A stretch of 64,000 bases of DNA from Myxococcus landrumus. Lineage in GTDB: Bacteria > Myxococcota > Myxococcia > Myxococcales > Myxococcaceae. Shown here in pieces: positions 17,427 to 26,007 of this stretch. The position numbers were made by a program, and so were the translations under genes. Position 1 is the stretch's first letter; every line of letters begins with the position of its first letter. The stretch lies in NCBI RefSeq assembly GCF_017301635.1, contig NZ_CP071091.1:959001-1023000 (forward strand), given 5' to 3'. Below the pieces are notes generated by a model. The model saw nothing but the letters and a program-made list of their open reading frames with translations. It was not told where the DNA came from and made no database searches.

Positions 17427-17906
17427 GGATGGTTTCTCCCGACGTGGGGCCTCGCCGATGATGAGGCCGCTAGGTTTTCGGACCGCGTGACGACTGAACG
17501 GTGTCTGTCTGGAGCAACCGCGGTGCCAGGGCGGTGCTCCACGCCTTCCCCAATGTCTGCGGGGGGTTGGCGTCGGCGGCGCTCATGTACAAAGAAGAAG
17601 GGCTGTAACCGTTACGGCCGGCTTGGGAACTCGGCGCGACTTCGCGGCTGTAGAATGTGCCCGTCTGTGCACGACACGCCTCCAGGGAGGAGCGTCAGGG
17701 CTTGTTTCACCCCGGCGCCGAGCGAGCGAGCGGCCCCCACTCAGCAGGCAAGGAGGCCTCTGGCGAGAGGACCTCGAGGGCCGCATTCGCCTTCCCGTGG
17801 AGGAACCGCTAACGCCGCCGCTGGATGCTGTCCGGGTGCTTTTTTTCGCGAGCGAGGGGACGCCCGGAGAGCAGGCGAGCCCGAGCGGTTCAAGCGTCTT
17901 CGGGAC
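17427..17906. other. 480-bp intergenic region with no supported gene
   Basis: The region lies upstream of the sigma factor and downstream of the transglutaminase operon, both on the minus strand. I see no ORF with coding-like codon use. It contains a run of seven T (17840-17846, plus strand) without a good hairpin before it, and a short inverted repeat CCCGA/TCGGG near 17879-17905. No convincing -35/-10 for the sigma factor was found. It could hold a sigma-specific promoter or a small RNA, but nothing in the sequence proves this. Confidence 0.5.
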
Positions 17907-19940
17907 TCAAGATGCGCGCGAGGCCCGGGCCATCAGCCGCGTGTGCTGCGTGACGGCATCCTCGAGCGCGCGCAGCAACTGCCGGGCCTCACCCTGTCGC
18001 AAGGGGCGGCCCCCAAAGCGGGCCTCCAGGTAGCGGCGCGTGACGGGCGACAGCGCACCGGTGAGCGGGTGGTGGTCGCGCGCGAGCCGCGCGTCGAGCT
18101 CCTCGAGTGTCTCCTCCGCGCGGCGTGAGACCTCGGCCGAGGCGAGCACGGCCTCCACCGCGTCCACGAAGCGTGTGGCGTCGAGCGGCCGCGGCCGCCC
18201 CACCAGGCGCATCACGCCCCGCCACGCGGCATAGACGACCAGTCCGGCCACCAGCGCGGCGCCCCAGGCTCGGGGTGGAGGGAGGCGGCTGTGCTCGGCC
18301 TTCTCGGAGCCCTTCGGCGGGCGCACCAGGGCGCGCGCGACGTCGACCTGGTCGCGGAAGGAGTAGTCGACCACGGAGTTCCGCCAGCGAGACTCCAGGG
18401 CTTCGTACAGGGCCAGCAACTGCTGGACCCACTTCGAGCCCTGGCTGGGGCGATGCGCCGGGGGCGTCGCGTCCACCGTGACGAAGCCCCGCTCGGGCAC
18501 CAGCACGTGGGTCCACGCATGGGCGTCGCCCGCGCGGATGATGTACGCGTCATTCACTCGCTCGCCGCCGAAGAAGCCGGTGGCCAGCCGCGCGCGAATC
18601 CCCTGCGTGCGCAGCATCAACGTGAGCGCGGTGGCGAAGTGCTCGCAGTGGCCCGCCTTGCGCTCGAAGAGGAAGTCCGCCAGCGGGTCTTCACGGTCTC
18701 CGCTCAGCTCCAGCGTGTAGGTGAACTCGCGCTGGAGCCAGGCGGCCAGCTTCTGCGCGGCGGCCAGGGGCTCGCGCTCGCCGTTGAGGATGCGCGCCGC
18801 TGTCTGGGCGACGCGAGGGTCCAGGACCTCGGGGAGCGCGAGGAGCGCGTCCTGCTCCACCGATGGAAGCCTCCGGAACGAATCTCCGCTGCCTCCTGGT
18901 TGAAGGCTGTAGGCCTCATACGAATAGGAGAGCCCGGACTCCACGAAGCGAGCCTCGCCTCCGTACATCTCCTGGAGGTGGGTGCGGCGGCTGCCCGTGG
19001 TGCTGTTGGCCACCGCGTTGCCCAGCCTCGACGGTGTCTCCAGTGCGATGAGCGTCTGGCCCCCATAGGCGGGCAGCAGCTCCACGCGCTGGTGGACCAG
19101 GTTGTCTCCGCCGGGACGCAACGTCAGCAGCGGCTCGCGCGGGCGCTTCACGCCGCCCGCGCTCGTCCACTCCTGTCCGTCGAAGATGTCGTAGGTGCGG
19201 CCCACCCAGTAGGCCCCCAGTGCATCGACACCCGGGTCTGGATTCAACGTGGCGCGCAGGACGACGCGCGGGTTGCCCTTGATGGTCCCCGTGCCGCCCA
19301 GTCGAACGGTGTTGGAGAAGCCCGTGGTGGCCGGCCCCAACCCCGGGGCCGCGCGAGGCCCCGTCATGTTCCAGTTGAGCCGGGGGAAGAGGATGAAGAA
19401 GGCCATGGCCCCGGCCACGGCGAAGCCCACGCCGGTGGACAGGGGACGCATCACCGCGCGCACGGGGAGCGGCTCGCCGTCTGGAACGGCGGCCTCCACC
19501 ACGCCCAGCGCCAGCGAGAGGCTGGCCAGCACGCCGAACGCGATGAGGAACATGCCGTACACGAGCTCGCCGGACAGCGCCGCGCCGCCCGCGACCATCA
19601 GCAGCCCCGACAGATGAACTTGTCCGTCCGTGGCCGGGTCCGGTGCCGACAACAACCGGTGCGCGGAGATGAGGCCCGCGAAGGCACACGCCGCCACCAC
19701 CAGGTTGAGGGCTCCCGCGGTGACATTCACGACCAGCACCGCGGCGACGCCCAGCAGCAGGAGCGCGGTGAGCTTCGCGCGGCGGGCGAACAGGCGCTTG
19801 CCCGCGAGCGCCGCCACCAGTCCCACGGCATAGAGGCCCAACGTCCACAGCGGCAGTTGTCCCGACACCGCCATGGACGCGAAGGCGCATCCGGAGGCCA
19901 GGTCCCTGAGCACCAGCCGCAGCCGCGCGCCTTGCCTCAT
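17907..19940 (-). CDS. DUF3488/transglutaminase-like membrane protein (TgpA type)
   Basis: 677 residues. An N-terminal block of membrane helices (about 20-210) is followed by a periplasmic transglutaminase core with the triad C432 ('KAGHCEHFATAL'), H474 ('GDAHAWTHV') and D490 ('FVTVDATPP'). A further membrane segment and a DUF4129-like C-terminus end the protein. TgpA of Pseudomonas aeruginosa has this layout and is essential there; its substrate is not settled. The ATG at 19940 overlaps the stop of the DUF58 gene (ATGA), so I prefer it over the longer start at 19988. It is the third gene of the MoxR-DUF58-TGase operon. Confidence 0.88.
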   Translation of the reverse strand: MRQGARLRLVLRDLASGCAFASMAVSGQLPLWTLGLYAVGLVAALAGKRLFARRAKLTALLLLGVAAVLVVNVTAGALNLVVAACAFAGLISAHRLLSAPDPATDGQVHLSGLLMVAGGAALSGELVYGMFLIAFGVLASLSLALGVVEAAVPDGEPLPVRAVMRPLSTGVGFAVAGAMAFFILFPRLNWNMTGPRAAPGLGPATTGFSNTVRLGGTGTIKGNPRVVLRATLNPDPGVDALGAYWVGRTYDIFDGQEWTSAGGVKRPREPLLTLRPGGDNLVHQRVELLPAYGGQTLIALETPSRLGNAVANSTTGSRRTHLQEMYGGEARFVESGLSYSYEAYSLQPGGSGDSFRRLPSVEQDALLALPEVLDPRVAQTAARILNGEREPLAAAQKLAAWLQREFTYTLELSGDREDPLADFLFERKAGHCEHFATALTLMLRTQGIRARLATGFFGGERVNDAYIIRAGDAHAWTHVLVPERGFVTVDATPPAHRPSQGSKWVQQLLALYEALESRWRNSVVDYSFRDQVDVARALVRPPKGSEKAEHSRLPPPRAWGAALVAGLVVYAAWRGVMRLVGRPRPLDATRFVDAVEAVLASAEVSRRAEETLEELDARLARDHHPLTGALSPVTRRYLEARFGGRPLRQGEARQLLRALEDAVTQHTRLMARASRAS

Positions 19941-20911
19941 GCCGCCTCCTCGTCCTTCTCCTCGCCGTCGCCCTCGAAGCCCAGCCACGCCAGGGCGCGG
20001 AGGATGCGCCGCTCCTGTGCGCTGCCAGCGCCAGCACGCAGCCGCCGCTTGCCCGTGTCGAGGCCCACCTCATGGCCCTCGCCGAGCAGCCGGTGGGACA
20101 GGGCGGCCACCTCCTCGCAGCGGCGCTCCAGCACGTCACCCTCGAGGCCCGGCTCCACCGCCAGCATCCAGGTGCGGCGCTCCTCGCGCTCGCGCTCCAC
20201 GCGCAGCAGCTTCCCCACCGACGCGCTCTTGAGCCAGTGGATGCGCCGGGCATCTTCTCCCTCGGCGAGCTCCCGCAGGCCCGTCACATCTCCGCTGCCG
20301 TCATTGCGGCGGGGATTGCCCGCATCCCCCACGGGGCCTCGCTCCGCGTCGCCCGGGTCCTGACAGGCATAGCCGCGCCGGGGATAGACGAGCAGCAGCC
20401 CTTCCACCTTCAACACCCGCGTCTTGGCGAACAACCCCAGCGGCCACGTCGTCGTCACCCGCACCCCCGACAGGCGCACGGGGCCTCGTCGAGGCGCGGT
20501 GAGGTTGGCCCGCACCACGTGCTCCACACCCGCGGGCAGGTGGCCCACGCCACCTCCACCCAAGAGAGGCGCGTCTTCCTCCGAGAGGCTGAGGGCGAAG
20601 GCGTGGCCCTGCTTGCGGGAGACGGCCCAGCGGAACGCGAAGGGCTCCCCCGCGAAGGCTTCGTCCGTGCCCACGCGCCGCACGGACAAGTCCCGGAGAC
20701 ACCGCTCCGAGAGGACCCCCGACACCACCACCATGCTCAGCAGCAGGCCGAGCAGCAGGTACAGCAGGTTGTTGCCGGTGTTGAGCGCGCCCAGGCCCAC
20801 GCCGAACGTCACCACCAGATAGGTGCGGCCGATGCGCGTCACCTTCAGGGTGCGCGGCGGGGTGAGCCAGGCGCGAAGCCGCGCCCAGCGCTGCTTCTGC
20901 TTCCGCTTCAC
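19937..20911 (-). CDS. DUF58 domain protein
   Basis: 324 residues. Two membrane segments lie at about residues 29-64 ('LVVTFGVGLGALNTGNNLLY' then 'LLLGLLLSMVVVSGVL'). The soluble part ends with the DUF58 signature region 'LRELAEGEDARRIHWLKSAS' (about 213-232). DUF58 proteins pair with MoxR ATPases and transglutaminases and are thought to act in envelope protein assembly. Its start overlaps the moxR stop by 4 bp and its stop overlaps the transglutaminase start, so the three are translationally coupled. Confidence 0.88.
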   Translation of the reverse strand: MKRKQKQRWARLRAWLTPPRTLKVTRIGRTYLVVTFGVGLGALNTGNNLLYLLLGLLLSMVVVSGVLSERCLRDLSVRRVGTDEAFAGEPFAFRWAVSRKQGHAFALSLSEEDAPLLGGGGVGHLPAGVEHVVRANLTAPRRGPVRLSGVRVTTTWPLGLFAKTRVLKVEGLLLVYPRRGYACQDPGDAERGPVGDAGNPRRNDGSGDVTGLRELAEGEDARRIHWLKSASVGKLLRVEREREERRTWMLAVEPGLEGDVLERRCEEVAALSHRLLGEGHEVGLDTGKRRLRAGAGSAQERRILRALAWLGFEGDGEEKDEEAA

Positions 20912-21891
20912 CGGGGTGCCGGAACCTTTCGGACCAGCTCTTCCAGCAGGTGCGCCGCCTCATCTCGCGCCGCCACGCCCTGCACCGCGCTGCGGAGAAG
21001 CACCCGGTGCGCCCAACAGGGGACCAAGACCGCCCGCACATCTCCCGGCGTCACGAAGTCGCGCACCTCCCACAGCGCCTGGGCCCGAGCGGCCGCGCCC
21101 AGGGCCAGCACCGCGCGCGTGGAAGCACCGCGCTCGATGTCGCCGTGTTCGCGAGTGGCCCGCGCCAGCCGCACCACATAGTCGGCCACCGCCGGGTCCA
21201 GCCGCTGCTCCGCCGCCAGCGCGCGGAGCTGGGCCACCTCCTCGGGGCTCGACACCGTCTTCACGGCGTCCAGCGGAGGCGCCCCCCCTCGCGTGGCGAG
21301 GAGCCGGGCCTCCACCTCGGGTGCGGGGTGTCCCAGGGACATGCGCACCATGAAGCGGTCCAGTTGCGAGTCGGGAAGCGGGTAGGTGCCGGAGAAGTCG
21401 ACCGGGTTCTGCGTGGCCACCACGGTGAAGGGGGCGGGCAGCGTGTGGGTGGTGCCATCCAGCGACACCTGTCCCTGGGCCATGGCCTCCAGCAGCGCCG
21501 ATTGCGTCCTGGGCGGGGCGCGGTTCAGCTCATCCGCCAGGACGAGCTGACGGAAGAGGGGGCCCGCGCGGAACTGGAAGGTGGCCGTCTGCGCCTGGAA
21601 TATCTGCGCGCCCAGGATGTCGGCCGGCATCAGGTCCGCGGTGAACTGGATGCGCGCGAAGCTCAGCCCGCATGAGCGGGCCAGGGCCTCCGCCAGCGTT
21701 GTCTTCCCGACACCCGGCACGTCCTCGAGGAGCAGGTGGCCGCCGGAGACCAGGCACGTCGTCACCAGCCGGGCCTGGGCTTCCTTGCCCTGGACGGCCC
21801 GCCCCAACTCGGCGGCGATGCGGTCCATCGTCGTGTGCGCGGTAGCGGGGGAGGGGGCTGCGGCGGCGAGGACGCGGGCGGGCTGATTCAT
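20908..21891 (-). CDS. MoxR-type AAA+ ATPase
   Basis: 327 residues, normal for the family. Walker A 'LEDVPGVGKTTLAEAL' lies at about residues 55-70. The central part has 'ADELNRAPPRTQSALLEAMA' (Walker B and sensor 1 region) and 'VVATQNPVDFSGTYPLPDSQ', both diagnostic for MoxR. These cytosolic AAA+ chaperones activate or assemble partner protein complexes. First gene of the MoxR-DUF58-transglutaminase operon. The ribosome site is weak and the start ATG at 21891 matches the family. Confidence 0.92.
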   Translation of the reverse strand: MNQPARVLAAAAPSPATAHTTMDRIAAELGRAVQGKEAQARLVTTCLVSGGHLLLEDVPGVGKTTLAEALARSCGLSFARIQFTADLMPADILGAQIFQAQTATFQFRAGPLFRQLVLADELNRAPPRTQSALLEAMAQGQVSLDGTTHTLPAPFTVVATQNPVDFSGTYPLPDSQLDRFMVRMSLGHPAPEVEARLLATRGGAPPLDAVKTVSSPEEVAQLRALAAEQRLDPAVADYVVRLARATREHGDIERGASTRAVLALGAAARAQALWEVRDFVTPGDVRAVLVPCWAHRVLLRSAVQGVAARDEAAHLLEELVRKVPAPR

Positions 21892-21976
21892 CTGCCGGCA
21901 CTCTATCCGACTCCCCAGGGAGCCGGCACACCCAACTCCCGGGTGTCCGGCTCCAGACGCCCGCTTCCTCCTCTGC

Positions 21977-22297
21977 TCAGAGGGTGAGGATGTCCTCGGG
22001 GGTGTAGTAAGGCTGGCTGCTCACCGCGCCCGTGGCCACACCGAAGTAGCGGAACATCCGCTCATGGTGGGTGGCCAGGCCCCGCAACGTCACGGAGTGC
22101 TCCATGCTCCGCGTCAACACCCCCACCGCGCTGTCCTTGAACTCGCGCAGGTGGGTGAAGTCGAGCACCACGGGTTGACCCCGCAAGGCTTCCAACGACG
22201 TCTGCACCTGCAGGGCCGTCTTGCCGTCCAATACTCCTTCCAACCGCAAGGTCACTCGGCCTGAGATGTCCTCGCGGTGGATCTGCAATCCCGCCAT
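21977..22297 (-). CDS. STAS-domain protein (anti-sigma factor antagonist-like)
   Basis: 106 residues, one STAS domain. The strand 'VTLRLEGVLDGKTALQVQTS' and the loop 'PVVLDFTHLREFKDSAVGVL' correspond to the SpoIIAA fold. S56 sits where SpoIIAA carries its phospho-serine, but the following residues are AVG, not SGL. The start at 22297 has GGGAGAG upstream; a longer ORF (to 22408) adds a non-family N-terminus. No anti-sigma kinase is adjacent. It may regulate a sigma factor or act in a signalling complex; the partner is unknown. Confidence 0.75.
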   Translation of the reverse strand: MAGLQIHREDISGRVTLRLEGVLDGKTALQVQTSLEALRGQPVVLDFTHLREFKDSAVGVLTRSMEHSVTLRGLATHHERMFRYFGVATGAVSSQPYYTPEDILTL

Positions 22298-22522
22298 CGT
22301 TGTGCTCTCCCGTGGCTGCCGTGTCCGCGCCGTGCCTTGGACCCGGGCCAGGCGGTAGGAGCACGTTTCGGACCAGCTCCGCGGCCGCGGAAACCATGGA
22401 ATGTCCATGGCCTGCGCGAGCCGGGCGCGAACAGTGCACTGGGAGGGACAGGAATTTCAGCCTCCACGCTGCAACAACTGCGCGACTGTCAGGTGACGGG
22501 CGCCACGGTTGTCGCCCATCCA

Positions 22523-23260
22523 TCAACCCTCGCGCCCCGCCGTTTTGGGAGGCTCGAGCGTGGTGAGTTCCCGTGCCTGTTGCGCCTTCAGCTTGCGGAA
22601 CTCCTTCACCACCTTGGTGGGGTAGCCCGCCATGAACTTCGTGCGGGAGTCCTTCTTCGCGAGGATTTTCTGCGCCTGTCCCGGGCCCGCGTTGTAGGCG
22701 ACCAGGGCCTTCTCCACCGTGCCGAAGCGCTCGATGAGCTCCGCCAGATAGGCCGTCCCCAGGGCCACGTTGGTCTCCGCGTCGAACAGGTTTGTCTTTC
22801 GGCCCAGCCTGAAGCCCGCCTTGTCCGCCAGCCACGTCCCCGTGTCTGGCATCACCTGCATCAATCCCATCGCCCCCACATGGGACACCGCATAGTTGTT
22901 GAAGGAGCTCTCACAGCGGATGACGGCGACGACCAGCATCGGGTCCACGCCGTTGTTCTGCGCTTCGCGGATGATGGCCACCGACAGGCGGCGCTGCTGA
23001 TGCTCCGGCAGCCCGGAGGCCCTCACCTGCGCCGCCACCCCCAGCCGCTCCGCCTCTTGATACGCGGCCTCGTCCTCATAGGCCTGGAGCCTGGTGAGCA
23101 CCACGCTCAGCTCCGCCTCCGCCTGCGCCAACCGGACGCGAAGCTGCGTCATCTCCGCGGGCTCCCCCAGGGGCTCCACCGGTCCCTGCACCGGGAAGGC
23201 ACCGGCCCCTCCACTCACGAGCATCGCCGCCGCAGCCACCGCCACCGTCAAGCCCCTCAT
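22523..23260 (-). CDS. SLT-family lytic murein transglycosylase
   Basis: 245 residues. A signal peptide (about 1-21) leads into a helical linker (about 35-75), then the SLT domain. The catalytic Glu is E117 in 'VIRCESSFNNYAVS', followed by 'GAMGLMQVMPDTG' and 'NVALGTAYLAEL', with the closing 'ALVAYNAGPGQAQK'. It should cleave peptidoglycan between MurNAc and GlcNAc in the periplasm, forming 1,6-anhydro ends. I chose ATG 23260 (AGGAGG just upstream) over 23296. Single gene. Confidence 0.9.
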   Translation of the reverse strand: MRGLTVAVAAAAMLVSGGAGAFPVQGPVEPLGEPAEMTQLRVRLAQAEAELSVVLTRLQAYEDEAAYQEAERLGVAAQVRASGLPEHQQRRLSVAIIREAQNNGVDPMLVVAVIRCESSFNNYAVSHVGAMGLMQVMPDTGTWLADKAGFRLGRKTNLFDAETNVALGTAYLAELIERFGTVEKALVAYNAGPGQAQKILAKKDSRTKFMAGYPTKVVKEFRKLKAQQARELTTLEPPKTAGREG

Positions 23261-23489
23261 CCCCGCCCTCCTGGCACCCCGTGCCGCCACGCCCATGCAG
23301 CCGGGTGTTCATCCGGCTCCAACGGGAGGGCACTCAAGCAGACGCCATGCCAGTTGCTCCGCGGGTGTGCGGGGCGTGCATCTCCTTGGATCCACGGCGG
23401 CGACTTCTTCCTCACGCGCCGAGCGGCCTCTCACCGGCCGGAAAAAATGCCCGGAAGTGGGAAGCGGACTTCCTGTGAAAAACACCGGG

Positions 23490-23518
23490 TTGCCGGTGGG
23501 AAGCCACGTTCCTAGTTT
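23490..23518 (+). promoter_or_regulatory. Candidate promoter for the small membrane/zinc-ribbon gene pair
   Basis: TTGCCG (23490-23495), 17-bp spacer, TAGTTT (23513-23518). It lies 37 bp before the GTG start at 23556. An inverted repeat GGAAGT/ACTTCC sits just upstream (about 23453-23473). The -10 is weak, so this is tentative. Confidence 0.3.
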
Positions 23519-23555
23519 GGGGCCGTTCCACCAGGGGCGAGGGGAGGTGGGTCGC

Positions 23556-23714
23556 GTGTATTGGACGATGGGGATGATCCTGCTGGTGTTGTGGTGCCTG
23601 GGGCTGACGGCGGGTTCCACCGAAGGGAACTGGGTTCACCTGTTCCTGCTCTTCGCGCTGGGCGCCTTCGTGCTGGGCGTGATGTCGCGGGGGCGGCGGA
23701 CGGCGGTGACATGA
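23556..23714 (+). CDS. Lmo0937-like small membrane protein
   Basis: 52 residues, too short to stand out without the ribosome site. The GTG start at 23556 is preceded by GGGGAGG at 23541-23547 and gives 'MYWTMGMILLVLWCLGLTAG', which matches the Lmo0937 family N-terminus. A second membrane segment 'VHLFLLFALGAFVLGVM' follows. These tiny two-helix membrane proteins are widespread and have no established role, though some are stress-induced. The stop overlaps the start of the zinc-ribbon gene (ATGA at 23711-23714). Confidence 0.7.
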   Translation: MYWTMGMILLVLWCLGLTAGSTEGNWVHLFLLFALGAFVLGVMSRGRRTAVT

Positions 23715-24277
23715 GCGGCCGAGGTTTGGAGGCGGAGGGCGTGGACCTTCCCCGGGACACGGCGGGCTTCACACGCCGCGAGTGTCCCGGTTGTCTTCGT
23801 CCCTTCAAGACCCGCCCGGGCCCGCACGACGCCCGCGCGCTGCTCCACAAGCTGCAAGCCTTCTTCTCGCTGGAGAACGCACACGAGGGCGAGGAGGGGT
23901 TGCCCGTCTGGCGTTGCCCCTACTGCGGCCACCGCGCGGGCGCCGATTCCTTTCTCACGCCCGCGCAGCAGACGCATCTGGAGTCCGTGGCGCGCGCGTG
24001 GGGCAACCACGTCCGCTACGAGCAGCTCTCGCACGTCACCCGCACCTTGTCGCTCAACCCGAGGCCGACCTTCGTCGCGGTGGCGCCGGAGTCGATGCCC
24101 GGGCCCATGGACCCGGAGCCGGACGAGCTGCTGCGCGTGATTCCCATGCTCTGCTGCGGCGAGGACGTGAAGCTGCTCTGGGATTGGGACCAGCTCATCT
24201 TCTGTCCTCGCTGTGGCGCCAGGCATGGAGGACTGAGCGGACGTCAGCAGGTCCACCTGGAGCTCATTCCGGAATAG
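23711..24277 (+). CDS. Zinc-ribbon protein of unknown function
   Basis: 188 residues with four Cys pairs: 'ECPGC' (about 24-28), 'RCPYC' (about 69-73), 'LCC' (about 148-150) and 'FCPRC' (about 165-169). That could bind one or two zinc ions. The rest is Pro-rich and polar, with no signal peptide. Start and stop of the upstream membrane protein overlap, so the two are co-translated. I do not recognise the family; a nucleic-acid or protein-binding role is possible. Confidence 0.75.
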   Translation: MSGRGLEAEGVDLPRDTAGFTRRECPGCLRPFKTRPGPHDARALLHKLQAFFSLENAHEGEEGLPVWRCPYCGHRAGADSFLTPAQQTHLESVARAWGNHVRYEQLSHVTRTLSLNPRPTFVAVAPESMPGPMDPEPDELLRVIPMLCCGEDVKLLWDWDQLIFCPRCGARHGGLSGRQQVHLELIPE

Positions 24278-24327
24278 CGGGCCAGGGTGGACGCGGGCCT
24301 GAGAGAACGGCAGGCTCGCGCGCCATC

Positions 24328-25410
24328 ATGACGACGAAGGTCCCTTGGAGCGGGCTGCTCGTGGGAGTGCTCGTGCTCGCCGCGAGCGCCGCCTCCGCGC
24401 ACGACGCGGACATCCTCTACACGCAGGTGCGCCGGGCCAGTCCAGGGGCGGCCGAGGTGCGGCAGGTCCTGACGCTGACGGCGGCCTCGCTGGGCCTGCT
24501 CGTTCCCGTGGATGCGGACGGAAACGGCACGGTGTCCCAGTCGGACCTGGACCAGCGCCGCGCCGCGTTGGAGGTGGGCGTGTGGGACGCGATGCCGCTT
24601 TCCGCCGGCGGTCAGCCTTGCGCGCGCACGTCCCACGCCGCGCTCGTCCGGCAGACCTTCGTGGAGCTGTCGGCCACCTACGCCTGCCCGGAGGGAGCGC
24701 TGCGCCAGCGCTACCCCCTGCTGTCGATTCTTCCCGCGGGCTATCGCGTCATCCTGGGCAGCGTGACGGAAGGGGAGTTTCCCGGCGCGCTCTTCGCGGA
24801 TGCCGCGCAGCCGTCGCTCTCCATTCCAGGTCCGGGGGAGGCTGCCCCGTCGGCGGTGGAGGGCTTCGCGGGCTGGGTGGGGTTGGGAATGCGCCACATC
24901 TTCGAGGGCGTGGACCACCTGGCCTTCCTGCTGGCGGTGTTGCTCGTGGGCGGCGGACTCAAGCGCGTGCTGCTCCTGGTGACGTCCTTCACCGTGGCGC
25001 ACTCGCTCACCTTGGGGGCCACGGCGCTGGGGTGGATTGTGCTGGATGGAGAGCGCACGCGCTGGGTGGAGGCCGCCATCGCCGCGTCCATCATCTACGT
25101 GGCGGTGGAGAACCTGGTGCTGCGCGAGCACCGCCACCGCGCGCTCATCACCTTCCTCTTCGGCCTGGTGCACGGCTTCGGCTTCGCGAGCGTGCTGGCG
25201 GGCTATGGCCTGGGAGACTCGGTGGCGAAGGGGCTGCTGGGCTTCAACCTGGGCGTCGAGTTGGGGCAGGCGCTGGTCGTCATCGTGTTGCTACCGCCAC
25301 TGCGCATGCTTCAGCGCAGGCCCTCCGTGCACACGGGGGTGGTGCGAGTGTTGTCCGTGTGCATCCTCGCTGCTGGTGGGTACTGGATGGTCGAGCGGGC
25401 ACTCGGTTGA
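24328..25410 (+). CDS. HupE/UreJ-like membrane protein with periplasmic N-terminal domain
   Basis: 360 residues. A signal peptide ('GVLVLAASAASAHDADILYT') is followed by a soluble domain (about 25-175), then a six-helix membrane domain with the HupE/UreJ signatures 'FAGWVGLGMRHIFEGVDHLA' and 'LFGLVHGFGFASVL'. HupE/UreJ family members move nickel or cobalt or support hydrogenase and urease; no such enzymes are nearby. The soluble part holds an EF-hand-like loop 'DADGNGTVSQSD' (about 69-80), which could bind calcium. ATG 24328 gives the signal peptide. Confidence 0.82.
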   Translation: MTTKVPWSGLLVGVLVLAASAASAHDADILYTQVRRASPGAAEVRQVLTLTAASLGLLVPVDADGNGTVSQSDLDQRRAALEVGVWDAMPLSAGGQPCARTSHAALVRQTFVELSATYACPEGALRQRYPLLSILPAGYRVILGSVTEGEFPGALFADAAQPSLSIPGPGEAAPSAVEGFAGWVGLGMRHIFEGVDHLAFLLAVLLVGGGLKRVLLLVTSFTVAHSLTLGATALGWIVLDGERTRWVEAAIAASIIYVAVENLVLREHRHRALITFLFGLVHGFGFASVLAGYGLGDSVAKGLLGFNLGVELGQALVVIVLLPPLRMLQRRPSVHTGVVRVLSVCILAAGGYWMVERALG

Positions 25411-25424
25411 ATCTGGCGGCACCC

Positions 25425-25456
25425 ATCCCTACGTTGGGCTCGAAGAGGGTAGGGAT
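25425..25456. repeat. Inverted repeat before the helical protein gene
   Basis: ATCCCTAC (25425-25432) and GTAGGGAT (25449-25456) form a perfect 8-bp stem with a 16-nt loop, 12 bp before the ATG at 25469. It could be an operator, a weak terminator of the HupE-like gene, or an RNA hairpin next to the ribosome site (GGGGGACG, 25458-25465). Confidence 0.45.
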
Positions 25457-25468
25457 CGGGGGACGTAG

Positions 25469-25942
25469 ATGGGTGCGAGGCATACCCGGCTGGCCGCGGC
25501 ACTGGCGGCCGCATGGGAGGCGGAGGTCGTCTCCGCCCGACGGATGACGATGCTCGCCGAGCGAATCATGGACGCGAGAGTCCGCGCGAGGCTCATGGTG
25601 CTCGCCGCGTTCTGCCGCGCGCACGCCTCGCGGCTGCTCGCGCGGCTGGCCGCGTTGGGACGAGGGCCGTTGCCGGTACCGCCCGAGGAAATCGAGCTGG
25701 ACGCGGACACGCTCCTGGAGCTGCGGCGGGAGGGCGCCTTCGCCCGTGCGTCCGCCGCGCGCTATGAGACGACCGCCGAGCTGGCCCGCCAGCAGGCGGA
25801 CCTCTCCTCCGCCTGGGTCTGCGAGCTCAACCGCACCGAGGAACAGGACCGCGCCCGGGAGCTGCTTGCCCTGGCCGAGGGAGCCCTGGCCGCGTCCACC
25901 ATGGTCAGCGCCCCCGCCGCCGCCGCGCCCGCCGACCCCTGA
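25469..25942 (+). CDS. Helical hypothetical protein (possibly ferritin-like)
   Basis: 157 residues, Ala/Arg-rich, predicted all-helical with four amphipathic stretches ('LAAAWEAEVVSARRMTMLAE', 'RARLMVLAAFCRAHASRLLA', 'YETTAELARQQADLSSAWVC'). Length and helix layout suggest a four-helix bundle of ferritin-like or DUF2383 type, but I do not see a clear E-x2-H iron site. No signal peptide. Function unknown. Confidence 0.6.
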   Translation: MGARHTRLAAALAAAWEAEVVSARRMTMLAERIMDARVRARLMVLAAFCRAHASRLLARLAALGRGPLPVPPEEIELDADTLLELRREGAFARASAARYETTAELARQQADLSSAWVCELNRTEEQDRARELLALAEGALAASTMVSAPAAAAPADP

Positions 25943-26007
25943 AAACACGCGTCGGAGGCTTGCTCTCCCGGTGACAGTCCGGGCCGCTTGGGCGTACAAA
26001 CCCGCCC

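Noticed and set aside
17866..17915. tRNA-Leu/Ser-like piece ('cccgagcggttcaagcg' then 'gggactcaagat')
   Set aside because: It resembles a D-arm and a CTCAAGA loop, but the acceptor stem, anticodon stem, T-arm and CCA end cannot be formed, and it runs into the transglutaminase coding end.
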